A stretch of 64,000 nucleotides of DNA from Immundisolibacter sp049322795 (GCA_049322795.1 JBMOQH010000017.1:12345-76344); one strand, 5' to 3'. Shown: positions 35,696-46,477, numbered from the stretch's first letter. Notes: generated by a model from the sequence alone, not told the origin. Translations and numbers: made by a program.

Positions 35696-35724
35696 ATTCT
35701 AGGGGCGGCTGTGGCGGGCGGCAA
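35696..35724 (-). promoter_or_regulatory. Promoter of the isochorismatase-dioxygenase operon
   Basis: Minus-strand TTGCCG (35719-35724), 17-base spacer, TAGAAT (35696-35701); predicted start about 40 bases before the ATG at 35648. It lies in the 108-base divergent gap with fadE. Confidence 0.6.
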
Positions 35725-35756
35725 TCAATGGCGCACATCCGACGACGAGGTGATTC

Positions 35757-38189
35757 ATGAACAGCCTGCTGTGGCTTGTCTTGCTGCTGCTGGTCGGCAG
35801 CGTGGCGGCGTACCGGCAACTCGGCCGCGCGCCGGCCATGACAGTGCTCGGCGCGACGCTCCTGCTCGCAACCATCGGCGACCTGACGTTGTGGCTGGCC
35901 GTGCCCCTTTGGCTGCTGTGGGCGGCGGCAACGGTCCTGCTGCATGCCGACGACTGGCGGCGCAGCTATCTCACCGCCCCGCTGCTGGCTTTTTACCGCC
36001 GCCAGCTGCCGACGCTGTCCGACACCGAGCGCGAGGCCATGGAAGCCGGCAGCGTGTGGTGGGAGCGCGAGCTGTTCTCGGGTCGCCCGGACTGGGAGCG
36101 GCTGCACGACTTCGCCGACCGCCCGTTGCGCGCGGACGAGCAGGCTTTCCTGGACGGCCCGGTGGAGCGGCTGTGCGAGCGGCTCGACGACTGGCGCATC
36201 ACGCACGTCGACGCCGATCTGCCGCCCGACGTGTGGCGCACGCTGCGGGATGAAGGCTTCTTCGGTCTGCTGATCCCCGCCGAGTATGGCGGCATGGGCT
36301 TCAGCCACCGCGCCCATTCCGCCGTGGTGATGAAGCTCGCCAGCCGCAGCGTGACGGCCGCCATCACGGCAATGGTGCCGAATTCGCTGGGCCCGGGCGA
36401 GCTGCTGCGCCACTACGGCACGCAGGCTCAGAAGGACCACTACCTGCCGCGCCTGGCGCGGGGTGAGGACATTCCCTGCTTTGCGCTGACCGGCCCGCAG
36501 GCCGGCTCGGACGCGGGCGCCCTGCCCGATATCGGCGTGGTGTGCCGCGGCCAGCACGAGGGACGCGAGGTACTCGGCGTGCGCCTCACCTTCGAGAAAC
36601 GCTACATCACGCTCGCGCCGGTGGCGACGCTGATCGGCCTCGCCTTTCGGCTGCGCGATCCGGACGGTCTGCTTGGCGGCGCGGTCGAGCGCGGCATTAC
36701 CGTGCTGCTGCTGCCGGCCGACACGCCGGGCGTCGAGCGCGGCGAGCGACACCTGCCGCTCGACGTGCCGTTCCAGAACGGCCCGCTGCACGGCCGGGAC
36801 GTGTTCGCGCCGCTCGACTGGATCATCGGCGGCGAGGCCGGCATCGGCCGCGGCTGGCAGATGCTGGTGAGCTGCCTGTCGGAAGGTCGGGGCATTTCGC
36901 TGCCGGCGCTCTCCACCGGCGTCGCCAAGGTCGCCGCCCGCCACACCGGGGCCTATGCGCGGGTGCGCGAGCAGTTCGGGCTGCCGATCGGCCGTTTCGA
37001 GGGCGTGCAGGAAGCGCTGGCGCGCATCGGCGGGCGCTGCTACCAGATGGACGCCGCGCGGCGCCTGACGCTGCACGGTCTCGACGCCGGCGAGCGGCCG
37101 GCGGTCGTGACAGCGATCCTGAAATACCAGCTCACCGAGCGCGGCCGGCAGGTCGTCGCGGACGCGATGGACATACAGGCCGGCGGCGGCGTGATGATGG
37201 GTCCGCGCAACTTCATGGGCCGATATCACCAGGTGATGCCGGTGGCGATCACGGTCGAGGGCGCCAACATCCTCACGCGCAACCTCATCATCTTCGGCCA
37301 GGGTGCGGTGCGGGCGCATCCCTACCTGCTGGACGAGATGCAGGCGGCGCAGGAGGACGACGCCGAACAGGCGCTCGAGCGTTTCGATCCGCTGCTGCTG
37401 GCCCACGGCGCCTACGCGCTCGGCAACGCGGCGCGCGGCTTCTGGCTGGGTGTGACCCGCGGCCGCCTGGCGCAGGTGCCCGGTGAAGGGGAGATCGGCC
37501 GCTTTCAGCAACGCCTGTCATGGCTGAGCGCCGCGTTCGCTTTCGCGGCCGACGTGACGCTGCTGGTCGTGGGCGGGGATCTGAAACGCCGCGAACGGCT
37601 GTCGGCCCGCCTGGGCGACGTGCTGTCCGAGCTTTACCTCGCCAGCGCCGCGCTGTGGCAGCACGAACAGGCCGGTCAACCGCAGGACGACCTGCCGCTG
37701 CTGCGCTGGGCGCTCGACGATTGTCTGTGCCGGGCCGCCGATGCGCTGGACGGGCTGTTCGCCAACTACCCGAAGCGCTGGCTGGGGTGCCTGCTGCGCG
37801 GTCTGCTGTTCCCAAGCGGACGCCCGCGCCGCCCAGACGACGCGCTCGACCGGCAGGTCGCCGAACTGCTGCTCGTCCCCAGCGAAACACGCGATCGGCT
37901 GACCGCTGGCATTTATCTCAACGCCGACGCCGACGAAGCCACCGGGCGTCTCGAGCTGGCCATGACCCAGGCCGATGCCGCCAACCTTGCGCAGCGCGCG
38001 CTGCGCGGGGCGGTCAAATCGGGCGCGGTCGCCGACGGCGCCGACGAGGAACTGCTGGCGCAGGCGCGCGCCGCGGGCGTGCTCGACGCCCAGCAAGCCG
38101 ACGTCCTGGCGCAATACCAGGCGCTCGTGCGTGAAATCATCGCCGTCGACGCTTTCCCCGCGGAAAGCCTCAAACGCCCCGGTGCGTGA
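35757..38189 (+). CDS. fadE: Acyl-CoA dehydrogenase, FadE type
   Basis: An 810-residue long acyl-CoA dehydrogenase like E. coli FadE (814), first step of fatty-acid beta-oxidation. The N-terminus has two or three hydrophobic segments (residues 1-60) typical of the membrane-bound form; the core has LTGPQAGSDAGALPD, FGLPIGRFEGVQEALARIGG and GGGVMMGPRN. GAGG lies before the ATG. Its stop overlaps the acyl-CoA synthetase start by one base, so activation and oxidation of fatty acids are encoded together. Confidence 0.95.
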   Translation: MNSLLWLVLLLLVGSVAAYRQLGRAPAMTVLGATLLLATIGDLTLWLAVPLWLLWAAATVLLHADDWRRSYLTAPLLAFYRRQLPTLSDTEREAMEAGSVWWERELFSGRPDWERLHDFADRPLRADEQAFLDGPVERLCERLDDWRITHVDADLPPDVWRTLRDEGFFGLLIPAEYGGMGFSHRAHSAVVMKLASRSVTAAITAMVPNSLGPGELLRHYGTQAQKDHYLPRLARGEDIPCFALTGPQAGSDAGALPDIGVVCRGQHEGREVLGVRLTFEKRYITLAPVATLIGLAFRLRDPDGLLGGAVERGITVLLLPADTPGVERGERHLPLDVPFQNGPLHGRDVFAPLDWIIGGEAGIGRGWQMLVSCLSEGRGISLPALSTGVAKVAARHTGAYARVREQFGLPIGRFEGVQEALARIGGRCYQMDAARRLTLHGLDAGERPAVVTAILKYQLTERGRQVVADAMDIQAGGGVMMGPRNFMGRYHQVMPVAITVEGANILTRNLIIFGQGAVRAHPYLLDEMQAAQEDDAEQALERFDPLLLAHGAYALGNAARGFWLGVTRGRLAQVPGEGEIGRFQQRLSWLSAAFAFAADVTLLVVGGDLKRRERLSARLGDVLSELYLASAALWQHEQAGQPQDDLPLLRWALDDCLCRAADALDGLFANYPKRWLGCLLRGLLFPSGRPRRPDDALDRQVAELLLVPSETRDRLTAGIYLNADADEATGRLELAMTQADAANLAQRALRGAVKSGAVADGADEELLAQARAAGVLDAQQADVLAQYQALVREIIAVDAFPAESLKRPGA

Positions 38190-39967
38190 TGGCCGCAGCG
38201 CACGATTCCATCCCCTGGCAGCAGGCCGGCACCTTGGCCGGCCTGCTGCGCGAGCGCGTCGCGCGCAGCCCGCAGGCGGTCGCCTATCGCTACTTCGCGG
38301 ACGACGCCTGGCGTTCACTGACCTGGGCCGAGGTCGCCGGGCGGGTCGGGCGTTTTCAGGCCGCCCTGCGTGCCGAGCGCCAGCCGCCCGGCGCGCGGGT
38401 GGCGATGATGCTGCCGAACGGCCCGGACTGGGTGTGTTTCGACATGGCCGCGCTGGCGCTGGGGCTGGTGACCGTGCCCATTTACGCCGCCGATCGGCCC
38501 GACAACGCCGCCTACCTGCTCGAGCACTCCGGCGCCGAATTGCTGCTGGCCGAATCAGCCGCGCACTGGCAGGCGCTGCTGCCGCACGGGTATCTGGGCG
38601 CGCTGCAGCGCGTGGTGTTGGCCGAGGGCGACGCCGACGACGACCGCGTGGTATCGCTGATGCACTGGTTGCCCGCGGCCGGCGAGTTCGCCGTCGAATG
38701 CCACGACGGCGAGGCGCTGGCCAGCATCGTCTACACCTCCGGCACCACCGGCCGGCCCAAGGGCGTGATGCTGCGCCACCGCAACCTGCTGTGGAACGCC
38801 GCCGCCGCCGAGCGCATGTCGCCGGTCACGCCGGACGATCTGTTCCTGTCCTTCCTGCCGCTGTCGCACACGCTCGAGCGCACGGTAGGCTATTACCTGC
38901 CGCTGCTGGCCGGCGCCACGGTGGCCTTCGGCCGCGGCATTGCCCATCTGGCGGACGACCTGCGCACCGTGCGCCCCACCGTGCTGATTTCCGTGCCGCG
39001 CGTGTTCGAACGCAGCGCCATCGCCATACGGGATGCCATCGGTGCCCGCGCAGCGCCGCTGCGCTGGCTGTTCGGAGCCCTGCTCCGGCTCGGCTGGCGG
39101 GATTTCGAGCACGCCCAGGGTCGCGCGCCCGGCACGCCGCTGCTCGCGCTGACGCCCTTGCTGCGGCGCGTGCTGGCAGGGCCGGTGCTGGCGCGCATGG
39201 GCGGGCGCCTGCGCGTGGCCATCTGCGGCGGCGCGGCGCTGCCGCCCGACGTGGCGCGCCTGTTCATCAGTCTCGGCCTGCCCCTGCTGCAGGGTTACGG
39301 CCTGACCGAAGCGAGCCCGGTGCTGAGCGTGAACACGCTCGCGTCCAACCGGCCGGACAGCATCGGCCTGCCGCTGCCGGACGTGGAGCTGCGCCTCGCC
39401 GACGGTGGCGAACTGCTGGCGCACAGCCCGGGCGTGATGGCCGGCTACTGGCACGATTCCAACGCCACCGCCGCGGTGCTGCAGGCGGACGGCTGGCTGC
39501 GCACCGGCGACATCGCCGTGCAGCGCGACCGGCACTGGTACATCACCGGCCGCCTGAAGGACATCATCGTGCTGGCCAACGGCGAGAAAGTGCCGCCGGT
39601 GGACGTGGAACACGCGCTGATGCTCGACCCGCTGGTTCATCAGGCGCTTCTGGTCGGCGAGGGTCGCCCTCATCTGGCCGCCGTGCTGGTGCTGCACCGC
39701 AAACCCTGGGCCGAGCTCGCGCGGTCCCTCGACCTCGATCCCGACGATCCGGCCAGTCTCTTGGACCAAAGCGCCGAGCGGGCCGTGCTGGCGCGCGCCG
39801 AGTCGGCCCTGCATGCGTTTCCTGGCTATGCGCGCCTGCGGCGCGTGCACCTGACGCTCGACGAGTGGACCGAAGCCAACGGCCTGCTCACCGCCACGCA
39901 GAAAGCACGCCGTGGCGCGCTGCTGGAGCGCTACGCGACGCCGATCGACCAGCTGTACCGGCACTGA
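38189..39967 (+). CDS. AMP-dependent long-chain acyl-CoA synthetase
   Basis: A 592-residue AMP-forming ligase that activates carboxylic acids to acyl-CoA. The AMP-binding signature IVYTSGTTGRPKGVML is near 185-200; QGYGLTEASPVLSVN and WLRTGDIAVQRDRHWYITG follow. FAA1-like layout points to fatty acids. The ATG shares one base with the fadE stop (TGATG), so translation is coupled. Confidence 0.94.
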   Translation: MAAAHDSIPWQQAGTLAGLLRERVARSPQAVAYRYFADDAWRSLTWAEVAGRVGRFQAALRAERQPPGARVAMMLPNGPDWVCFDMAALALGLVTVPIYAADRPDNAAYLLEHSGAELLLAESAAHWQALLPHGYLGALQRVVLAEGDADDDRVVSLMHWLPAAGEFAVECHDGEALASIVYTSGTTGRPKGVMLRHRNLLWNAAAAERMSPVTPDDLFLSFLPLSHTLERTVGYYLPLLAGATVAFGRGIAHLADDLRTVRPTVLISVPRVFERSAIAIRDAIGARAAPLRWLFGALLRLGWRDFEHAQGRAPGTPLLALTPLLRRVLAGPVLARMGGRLRVAICGGAALPPDVARLFISLGLPLLQGYGLTEASPVLSVNTLASNRPDSIGLPLPDVELRLADGGELLAHSPGVMAGYWHDSNATAAVLQADGWLRTGDIAVQRDRHWYITGRLKDIIVLANGEKVPPVDVEHALMLDPLVHQALLVGEGRPHLAAVLVLHRKPWAELARSLDLDPDDPASLLDQSAERAVLARAESALHAFPGYARLRRVHLTLDEWTEANGLLTATQKARRGALLERYATPIDQLYRH

Positions 39968-39974
39968 TCCGCAG

Positions 39975-40039
39975 CTCGAAAAGGGCTGCCCTGCCCTTCT
40001 TCGACCCGGCGCCTCGCCGCGCATGTGCGCAACGGCCTG
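39975..40039 (+). repeat. Two-hairpin intergenic repeat, copy C
   Basis: GAAAAGGGC, loop TGCCCT, GCCCTTCTTC, then GACCCGG and a second hairpin around GCGCATGTGCGC, followed by AACGGCCTG, which is also at the end of copy B. Lies between the convergent acyl-CoA synthetase and thiO genes. The remainder of the gap to 40118 shows nothing. Confidence 0.65.
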
Positions 40040-40118
40040 CGAAGATCAAACACGCTCAGTGCGCGATCGTCGTGCACGCCATCCATGGCTTGCCCCCGTG
40101 GGAAGCGGCGATCCGCTG

Positions 40119-41210
40119 TCAGGCCAGCGTCGGCCGGTCGAGCCGGTACGGCGCCGGATCGATTGGCGGCCGCTGACCGGTGATGAGCGCTCGCACCAGG
40201 GCCGCCGATGCCGGCGCCAGGGTCAGACCACTGCGGTAGTGGCCGGCGCTGACCACCACGTTCTCGAGCCGCGGATGGCGGCCAATATAGGGCACCCCAT
40301 CGGCGCTGCCGGGCCGCAGGCCCGCCCAGTGCGCCACCTGCGGCGCGTCTGCGAGTTCCGGCAACAAGCGCGCCGCGGCGACGCGCAGCGCGCTGGCACC
40401 CGTCGGCGGGAGCGCCCGGTCGAAGCCGACGTGCTCGACCGTGCTGCCCGCCAGCACCAGCCCATCGCGACGCGGCACCAGGTAGTGGTCCTGCGCCAGC
40501 ACCACGTGGCGCACCCGCCCGGGCGGCGTTTGCAGGGCAAGGATCTGTCCGCGCACCGGCGCGATGGGCAAATCGATGCCGCACCCGCGCAGCAGCTCGC
40601 CACTCCACGCGCCGCCGGCGATCAACAACTGATCCACCGGGCGCTGGCCATGGCGGGTGTCGAGGCCAACCACGCGCGTGCTGCGGATTGCGAAGCCGAG
40701 GACCTCGCAGTGCTCCTCGAAGGCGACGCCGGCGTGCTGCAAGGACAGGCGCAGCGCGCGCAGCAGGCGCGGATTGCGAATCTGCGCCACGCGCGGCAGC
40801 AGGATGCCGCCGTGCGCCGCTGCGAGTGCCGGCTCCGCGGCGTGCAGCGCGGCGGCGTCCAGGGTCTCGATGGGCAGCCGCCAGCGCGCGGCCCAGGCGC
40901 GGGCGGCATCGGCGTCCGGGCAGTCCGGCAGCAGCAAGCCGCTGGGGAGCAGTTGCGGATCGACACCCGATTCGGCCGCCAGCGCCGCCGCCAGGTCCGG
41001 GTAGGCCTGCTGACTCCACAGGCTGAGCGGGTGGATGGCCTCCGGCTGGCGCCAGGGATGCAGCGGCGACAGGATGCCGCTGCCGGCCCAGGACGCCTCG
41101 CGGCCGATCTCGCCGCGGTCGAGCACGCTGACCTCGAGCCCGGCCGCGCGCAGTTCGCGCGCCGCCAGCAGGCCGATGATGCCGCCGCCGACGATGCTTA
41201 CATGGGCCAC
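40119..41210 (-). CDS. thiO: Glycine oxidase-like FAD-dependent oxidoreductase (ThiO)
   Basis: A 363-residue DAO-family flavoprotein. The FAD Rossmann motif is at the N-terminus (VSIVGGGIIGLLAARELRA), followed by GREASWAGSGILSPL and a C-terminal GHYRSGLTLAP. ThiO oxidises glycine to iminoglycine for the thiazole of thiamine. Start is GTG at 41210, 12 bases after yggX. Other thiazole genes are not here, although thiD is 16 kb away; a general amino-acid oxidase is the alternative. Confidence 0.85.
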   Translation of the reverse strand: MAHVSIVGGGIIGLLAARELRAAGLEVSVLDRGEIGREASWAGSGILSPLHPWRQPEAIHPLSLWSQQAYPDLAAALAAESGVDPQLLPSGLLLPDCPDADAARAWAARWRLPIETLDAAALHAAEPALAAAHGGILLPRVAQIRNPRLLRALRLSLQHAGVAFEEHCEVLGFAIRSTRVVGLDTRHGQRPVDQLLIAGGAWSGELLRGCGIDLPIAPVRGQILALQTPPGRVRHVVLAQDHYLVPRRDGLVLAGSTVEHVGFDRALPPTGASALRVAAARLLPELADAPQVAHWAGLRPGSADGVPYIGRHPRLENVVVSAGHYRSGLTLAPASAALVRALITGQRPPIDPAPYRLDRPTLA

Positions 41211-41222
41211 GTCAGGCCCGGC

Positions 41223-41492
41223 TCATGACTGCGGCGCGACGTAGCCTTCCGGCTTGTCGGCGCCGCCGCCGAACAGAAACTTCTCCATCTCCTGCTGCAG
41301 GAACTTGCGCGCCTCGGGGTCGATCAGGGTCAGGCGGTTCTCGTTGATCAGCATGGTCTGGTGCGATAGCCAGGTCTGCCAGGCCTCGCGCGACACCTGC
41401 TCGAAGATGCGCTGACCGAGCGCGCCCGGATAAGGCGGGCGATCGAGTCCCTCGGCCTCGCGACCCAGGACCACACAGTTCACGGTACGCAT
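41223..41492 (-). CDS. yggX: Fe(2+)-trafficking/oxidative damage protection protein
   Basis: An 89-residue YggX (E. coli 91). MRTVNCVVLGREAEGLDRPP contains the conserved Cys, and LSHQTMLINENRL is diagnostic. It protects iron-sulfur proteins from oxidation and aids iron handling. AGGAGA lies seven bases before the ATG. The mutY-yggX pairing is conserved in gammaproteobacteria, and MutY is itself a [4Fe-4S] enzyme. Confidence 0.95.
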   Translation of the reverse strand: MRTVNCVVLGREAEGLDRPPYPGALGQRIFEQVSREAWQTWLSHQTMLINENRLTLIDPEARKFLQQEMEKFLFGGGADKPEGYVAPQS

Positions 41493-41514
41493 CGAAAGTC
41501 TCCTGAAAAGGGCG

Positions 41515-42570
41515 TCAGGCCGCCAGCAGACGGCGCACGGGCGCGGCGAGGCCAAGACGCGGGGGGCTGGCCGGGTTATACCAAAGCAGGTCCGGGGCGT
41601 CCAAAGCCGTCGCGGCCGGCGAAACCGCGCACTCGAGCGGCGTGATGTGCAGCCGAAAATGACTGAACGTGTGGGCGAACGGCGCCCCGCGCCGCACCTC
41701 GCCGGCGATATCGAGCCCATAGCGCCGCCGGCACCCCTCGGCCAGCGCGTCCGGCGCGTCCTCGAACTGCGGCAGCGACCAAAGGCCGCCCCAGATGCCG
41801 GCCGGCGGACGACGCTCCAGCAGCACGCTGCCATCCTCCCGGCGCAGCAACAGCAGACAGGTTTCGCGTTCGGGCAAGACCCGCCGTGGGCGTGGCTGCG
41901 GGTAGTCGGCCACCGTGCCGGTGGCGCGCGCCAGGCAGTCCGCCGCCACCGGGCAGTTTGAGCAGCGCGGCCGCGTGCGCGTGCACACCAGGGCGCCCAG
42001 ATCCATGATGGCCTGCGTGTAGTCGGCGGCGTCGCCGGGCGGCGTGTAGCGATCGGCGATCTGCCATAGCGTCCTTTGCACCGCCACCTCCCCCGGCCAG
42101 CCTGCAACGGCCTGATGGCGGCTCAGCACACGCTTGACGTTGCCATCCAGGATGGGCTGACGCGCGCCGAAAGCCTGCGCCACGATGGCCCCGGCCGTCG
42201 AACGACCGATGCCGGGCAAGGCGGCGAGTGCTTCGATGTCCTGCGGCAACGCGCCGCCATGGTCGCGGCACACGGCCTGGGCGGCGCGGTGCAGGTTCCT
42301 CGCCCGCGCGTAGTAACCGAGCCCGGTCCACAGGTGCAGCACTTCGTCGAGTGGCGCCGCCGCCAGCGCCGGCAGGCTGGCGAAGCGCGCGACGAAGCGC
42401 TCGAAATATGGAATGACGGTGGCCACCTGCGTCTGCTGCAGCATGATCTCCGACAACCACACCCGATACGGCGTGCGCGGCCGTTGCCAGGGCAGGTCAT
42501 GGCGCCCGGCGCTCGCGTGCCAGGCCAGCAGTCGGGCGGCGAAGGTTTCGCGATGGGTATCGACGCTCAC
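41515..42570 (-). CDS. mutY: A/G-specific adenine DNA glycosylase
   Basis: A 351-residue MutY that removes adenine opposite 8-oxoguanine. Catalytic Glu in WLSEIMLQQTQVATV; helix-hairpin-helix LPGIGRSTAGAI; [4Fe-4S] cysteines C-x6-C-x2-C-x5-C in the segment CTRTRPRCSNCPVAADC; C-terminal Nudix-like recognition domain. Start is GTG, overlapping the hda stop by four bases. Confidence 0.97.
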   Translation of the reverse strand: MSVDTHRETFAARLLAWHASAGRHDLPWQRPRTPYRVWLSEIMLQQTQVATVIPYFERFVARFASLPALAAAPLDEVLHLWTGLGYYARARNLHRAAQAVCRDHGGALPQDIEALAALPGIGRSTAGAIVAQAFGARQPILDGNVKRVLSRHQAVAGWPGEVAVQRTLWQIADRYTPPGDAADYTQAIMDLGALVCTRTRPRCSNCPVAADCLARATGTVADYPQPRPRRVLPERETCLLLLRREDGSVLLERRPPAGIWGGLWSLPQFEDAPDALAEGCRRRYGLDIAGEVRRGAPFAHTFSHFRLHITPLECAVSPAATALDAPDLLWYNPASPPRLGLAAPVRRLLAA

Positions 42571-43286
42571 GGCGCGTCGATGTCGGCCAGCAGCTCACGC
42601 ACGAACGGCAGCGTCGGGTGCCGCTGCGCGGCCAGCGTGGCGCGCTCCAGCCGCTCGAGCGTCGCCAGCAGGTCACGCAGATCGCGGCTATGGCGGTGCA
42701 GCAGGTAATCCGCCACCGGCTCGGCCAGATTCAGGCCCTGCTCGGCGGCACGACGCAGCAACAGCGTCCGCTTGTCGGCATCGCCGAGCGGCTCCAGGCG
42801 ACAGCTCACGCCCCAACCCAGACGGCTTCGCAGCTCCGGACGACACAGCTTGAGCGCCGCCGGCGTGGTGCGGCCGGAAATGACGATCCGCCCGCCGGCG
42901 GCGCGCAGCCGGTCATAGAGATGAAACAGCGCCAGCTCGGCCGGCTCGTCGCCGGCCACGGCGTCAAGGTCATCGACGCACACCAGCGCGAACTGCTCGA
43001 ACTCGCCGACCGCCGCGGCAACGCCCGCCGTGCCGATCTCGCGCAGCGGCAGATAGGCCGCGCGGCGATCATGCGCCTGCGCGACGGCGAGCGCCGCGCT
43101 CAGCAGGTGCGTCTTGCCGCTGGCCGGCGGTCCCCACAGGTACAGCGGCGACCGTTCGCGCCCGGCCGCCAGGGCCTGCGCCAGCTGGCAGGCGCGTGCG
43201 GCGGAGCTGGCCGGCGGGCAGATGAAGCCCTCGAAGCGCTGCTCGGCGCGCAGTTGCAGCGCCAGCGGCTGCTGGCTGCTCAGCAT
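42567..43286 (-). CDS. hda: DnaA regulatory inactivator Hda
   Basis: A 239-residue AAA+ protein homologous to DnaA domain III. Walker A is LWGPPASGKTHLL; LVCVDDLDAVAG is Walker B; arginine-rich C-terminal lid. With the sliding clamp, Hda drives ATP hydrolysis on DnaA to limit replication initiation. Overlaps the PerM-like gene by seven bases and mutY by four. Confidence 0.92.
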   Translation of the reverse strand: MLSSQQPLALQLRAEQRFEGFICPPASSAARACQLAQALAAGRERSPLYLWGPPASGKTHLLSAALAVAQAHDRRAAYLPLREIGTAGVAAAVGEFEQFALVCVDDLDAVAGDEPAELALFHLYDRLRAAGGRIVISGRTTPAALKLCRPELRSRLGWGVSCRLEPLGDADKRTLLLRRAAEQGLNLAEPVADYLLHRHSRDLRDLLATLERLERATLAAQRHPTLPFVRELLADIDAP

Positions 43287-44347
43287 GGCGGCTCCTGCGC
43301 ATACCAGGCGCTTTCCTGATAGCGCGCGAGCGCCCGACGCAGCAGCACCAGCAGCACGGCGCTCACCGGCAGCGCCAGCAACACGCCGAAAAAGCCGAAC
43401 AGCTGCCCGCCCGCCATGACGGCAAAGATCACCGCCACCGGGTGCAGGCCGAGCCGATCGCCGACCAGCAGCGGCGTCAGAACCAGGCTCTCCAGCAACT
43501 GCCCGGCCGCGAACACGCCTGCGATGGCGATCAGATGCGCCACATCCTGGAACTGCACGAGCCCGGCGATCAGCGCCAGCGTGATGCCGATGACGCCGCC
43601 CAGATACGGCACGAACGTGACCATGCCGGCGGCGAAGCCGATCAACAGCGCCTGTTTGAGGCCGACCACGCTCAGCGCAATGGCGTAGAAACTCCCCTGC
43701 GCCAGCATCACCAGCAGCTGACCGTGCAGGAAGCCGCCCAGCACGCGGTCGGCGTCGATGGCGAACTCGCGGACTGCCGGCCGCCAGCGTTGCGGCAGCA
43801 GCCGGTCGATGGCGGCCAGCAGCTGTGGCCAGTCGCGCAGCAGGTAGAACGTCACCACCGGCACCACCACAAGATTCACCAGCAAGCCGAGCAAGCCGAG
43901 GCCGGAGCTGACCAGGCGGCCGAAGCTCTGCGCCGCGAAGCTGCCGGCCTGCGCCCAGTGGCTCTGCAGCCAGCCGCGCGCCGCCTGCATGGACAGCAGA
44001 TCAGGCGGCAGGTCGAACGTGCGGGTGAGCCAAGGCACGGCGGTCTGTTCCAGCCAGTCCAGAAACCCCGGCAGTTGCTGCAGCAGGCTTACCAGCTGCC
44101 GTTGCAGGGCCGGCATGGCGAACAGCAGCGCCAGCAGGCCCACCAGGGTCAGCACCGAGAACACCAGCACCGTGGCCCAGGCGCGCGGCATCACCCGCTG
44201 CAGGCGCTCGACTAGCGGGTCCGCGATATAGGCCAGCAAGGCGGCGCCGAAAAACGGCGCCAGCACCGCCCCCAACAGGTAAGTCAGCAGAGCCAGCCCG
44301 AACAGGCCGGCGCCGATCTGCAAGCGGCGGCGCAGGATTGAATTCAT
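43280..44347 (-). CDS. AI-2E/PerM family membrane protein
   Basis: A 355-residue protein with about seven or eight membrane helices and a central extracytoplasmic or coiled region (VSLLQQLPGFLDWLEQTAVP). Typical late motifs are GMVTFVPYLGGVIGI and RLGLHPVAVIFAVMAGGQLFG. Members act as ion/proton antiporters or as AI-2 exporters; the role here is open. Conserved next to DUF2066 and hda in gammaproteobacteria. Confidence 0.9.
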   Translation of the reverse strand: MNSILRRRLQIGAGLFGLALLTYLLGAVLAPFFGAALLAYIADPLVERLQRVMPRAWATVLVFSVLTLVGLLALLFAMPALQRQLVSLLQQLPGFLDWLEQTAVPWLTRTFDLPPDLLSMQAARGWLQSHWAQAGSFAAQSFGRLVSSGLGLLGLLVNLVVVPVVTFYLLRDWPQLLAAIDRLLPQRWRPAVREFAIDADRVLGGFLHGQLLVMLAQGSFYAIALSVVGLKQALLIGFAAGMVTFVPYLGGVIGITLALIAGLVQFQDVAHLIAIAGVFAAGQLLESLVLTPLLVGDRLGLHPVAVIFAVMAGGQLFGFFGVLLALPVSAVLLVLLRRALARYQESAWYAQEPPC

Positions 44348-45357
44348 GGCTGGTACCGATAATCCGGCGCGTCACCAGCGCGCACGAACGGCGCGCCCGG
44401 CTCGACCCGCCCGGCAAGCGCCGCCTCGCCGCCAGCGAGATCGAAACGGAACACCGCCCTGCCCTCGCCCAGCGCCACGGGCCGCAGGCCGCGCGCACCC
44501 GGCACCCGCGACAGGTGCTCGAAGACGCGCACCCAGGCGGCCATGTCCTGCACGCCGAGCACGCTCACCTGCACCGGCGCCGGCGGTCCATCCGGCACCG
44601 CCGCGACTGGCGCGAGCCTGGCGCCGACCTGATCGAGCGCAGCATCCAGCGCCGCCTGGGCGCTGTCTGCGCCAGCCGACCACACGGCATCGGACTGGCC
44701 GGGCAAGGTCAGGCGCAGCTCGGCCCGCCAGCGGTCGGCGTCGGGCAGCAGCCGCGCGAACAGCACGCCGTCCGGCCGATAGCGCGCGGCGGCGGTATCC
44801 AGCGCCGCCACGCTCGCCGCAGCGGTCGGGTCGAGCGCCGGCGGCAGCGCGGCGCGTTCCTCGAGATCCAATACCGGCAGCAGGAGCGACAGACCCCGGC
44901 CGGCGGCCGATTGCGCCAGCGCCGCGGCCAGTTCCGGCGGCTCGTCGGCGCCCACCCAGACCGGCGCCGGGCCATCCATCAGCAACCACAGCAGCAGCGT
45001 CGGTCGCCGATCCGGCAGCGTGGGGACTTGCTGTTGCGCCAGAAACGCCCGCACTGCCGCAGGATCGAAGCGCGCATCGATCAGCGGCGTGCCGTCGTCT
45101 GCGGTTCGGGTTCCGAACGCCACCAGCGCCCCCGCCGCCGCCTTTCGCCCGACGGGCTGCTGCGCCAGCTCGGCGACCGCCGCGCGTCCCGCGACCTGCG
45201 CGAGCACCTGACCGAAAGCGGCGCTGATGGCGTTCTCGCGTGTCGACTCGCTGGCATCCGGCAACGCAGCGCTGGCTTGGTAAAGGTTCTGCGCCGCCAC
45301 CGGCCGCCACGGGCCAAGCGCGCACAGGAGGCAGACGAACGGCAGCAGCAGGCGCAT
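44344..45357 (-). CDS. DUF2066-domain exported protein
   Basis: A 337-residue protein with a signal peptide (MRLLLPFVCLLCALGPWRPVAA). The DUF2066 pattern shows in NAISAAFGQVLAQVAGR near the start and LPTLPDRRPTLLLWLLMDG-like text near the middle. Function unknown. First gene of a tight minus-strand operon, overlapping the PerM-like gene by four bases and divergent from purM with a 76-base shared promoter region. Confidence 0.85.
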   Translation of the reverse strand: MRLLLPFVCLLCALGPWRPVAAQNLYQASAALPDASESTRENAISAAFGQVLAQVAGRAAVAELAQQPVGRKAAAGALVAFGTRTADDGTPLIDARFDPAAVRAFLAQQQVPTLPDRRPTLLLWLLMDGPAPVWVGADEPPELAAALAQSAAGRGLSLLLPVLDLEERAALPPALDPTAAASVAALDTAAARYRPDGVLFARLLPDADRWRAELRLTLPGQSDAVWSAGADSAQAALDAALDQVGARLAPVAAVPDGPPAPVQVSVLGVQDMAAWVRVFEHLSRVPGARGLRPVALGEGRAVFRFDLAGGEAALAGRVEPGAPFVRAGDAPDYRYQP

Positions 45358-45433
45358 GGCGGGCGTGCTAGGCGGGTAACGGGGGAGCGGCTACCATTGT
45401 GCCCCGATCCGTGTTTCCGCGTGAGTTTTCGTC

Positions 45434-46473
<1,040 letters not shown>

Positions 46474-46477
<4 letters not shown>

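Noticed and set aside
41500..41520. Another repeat fragment (GAAAAGGGC) between mutY and yggX
   Set aside because: Only nine bases match and there is no pairing arm; it also overlaps the mutY end.
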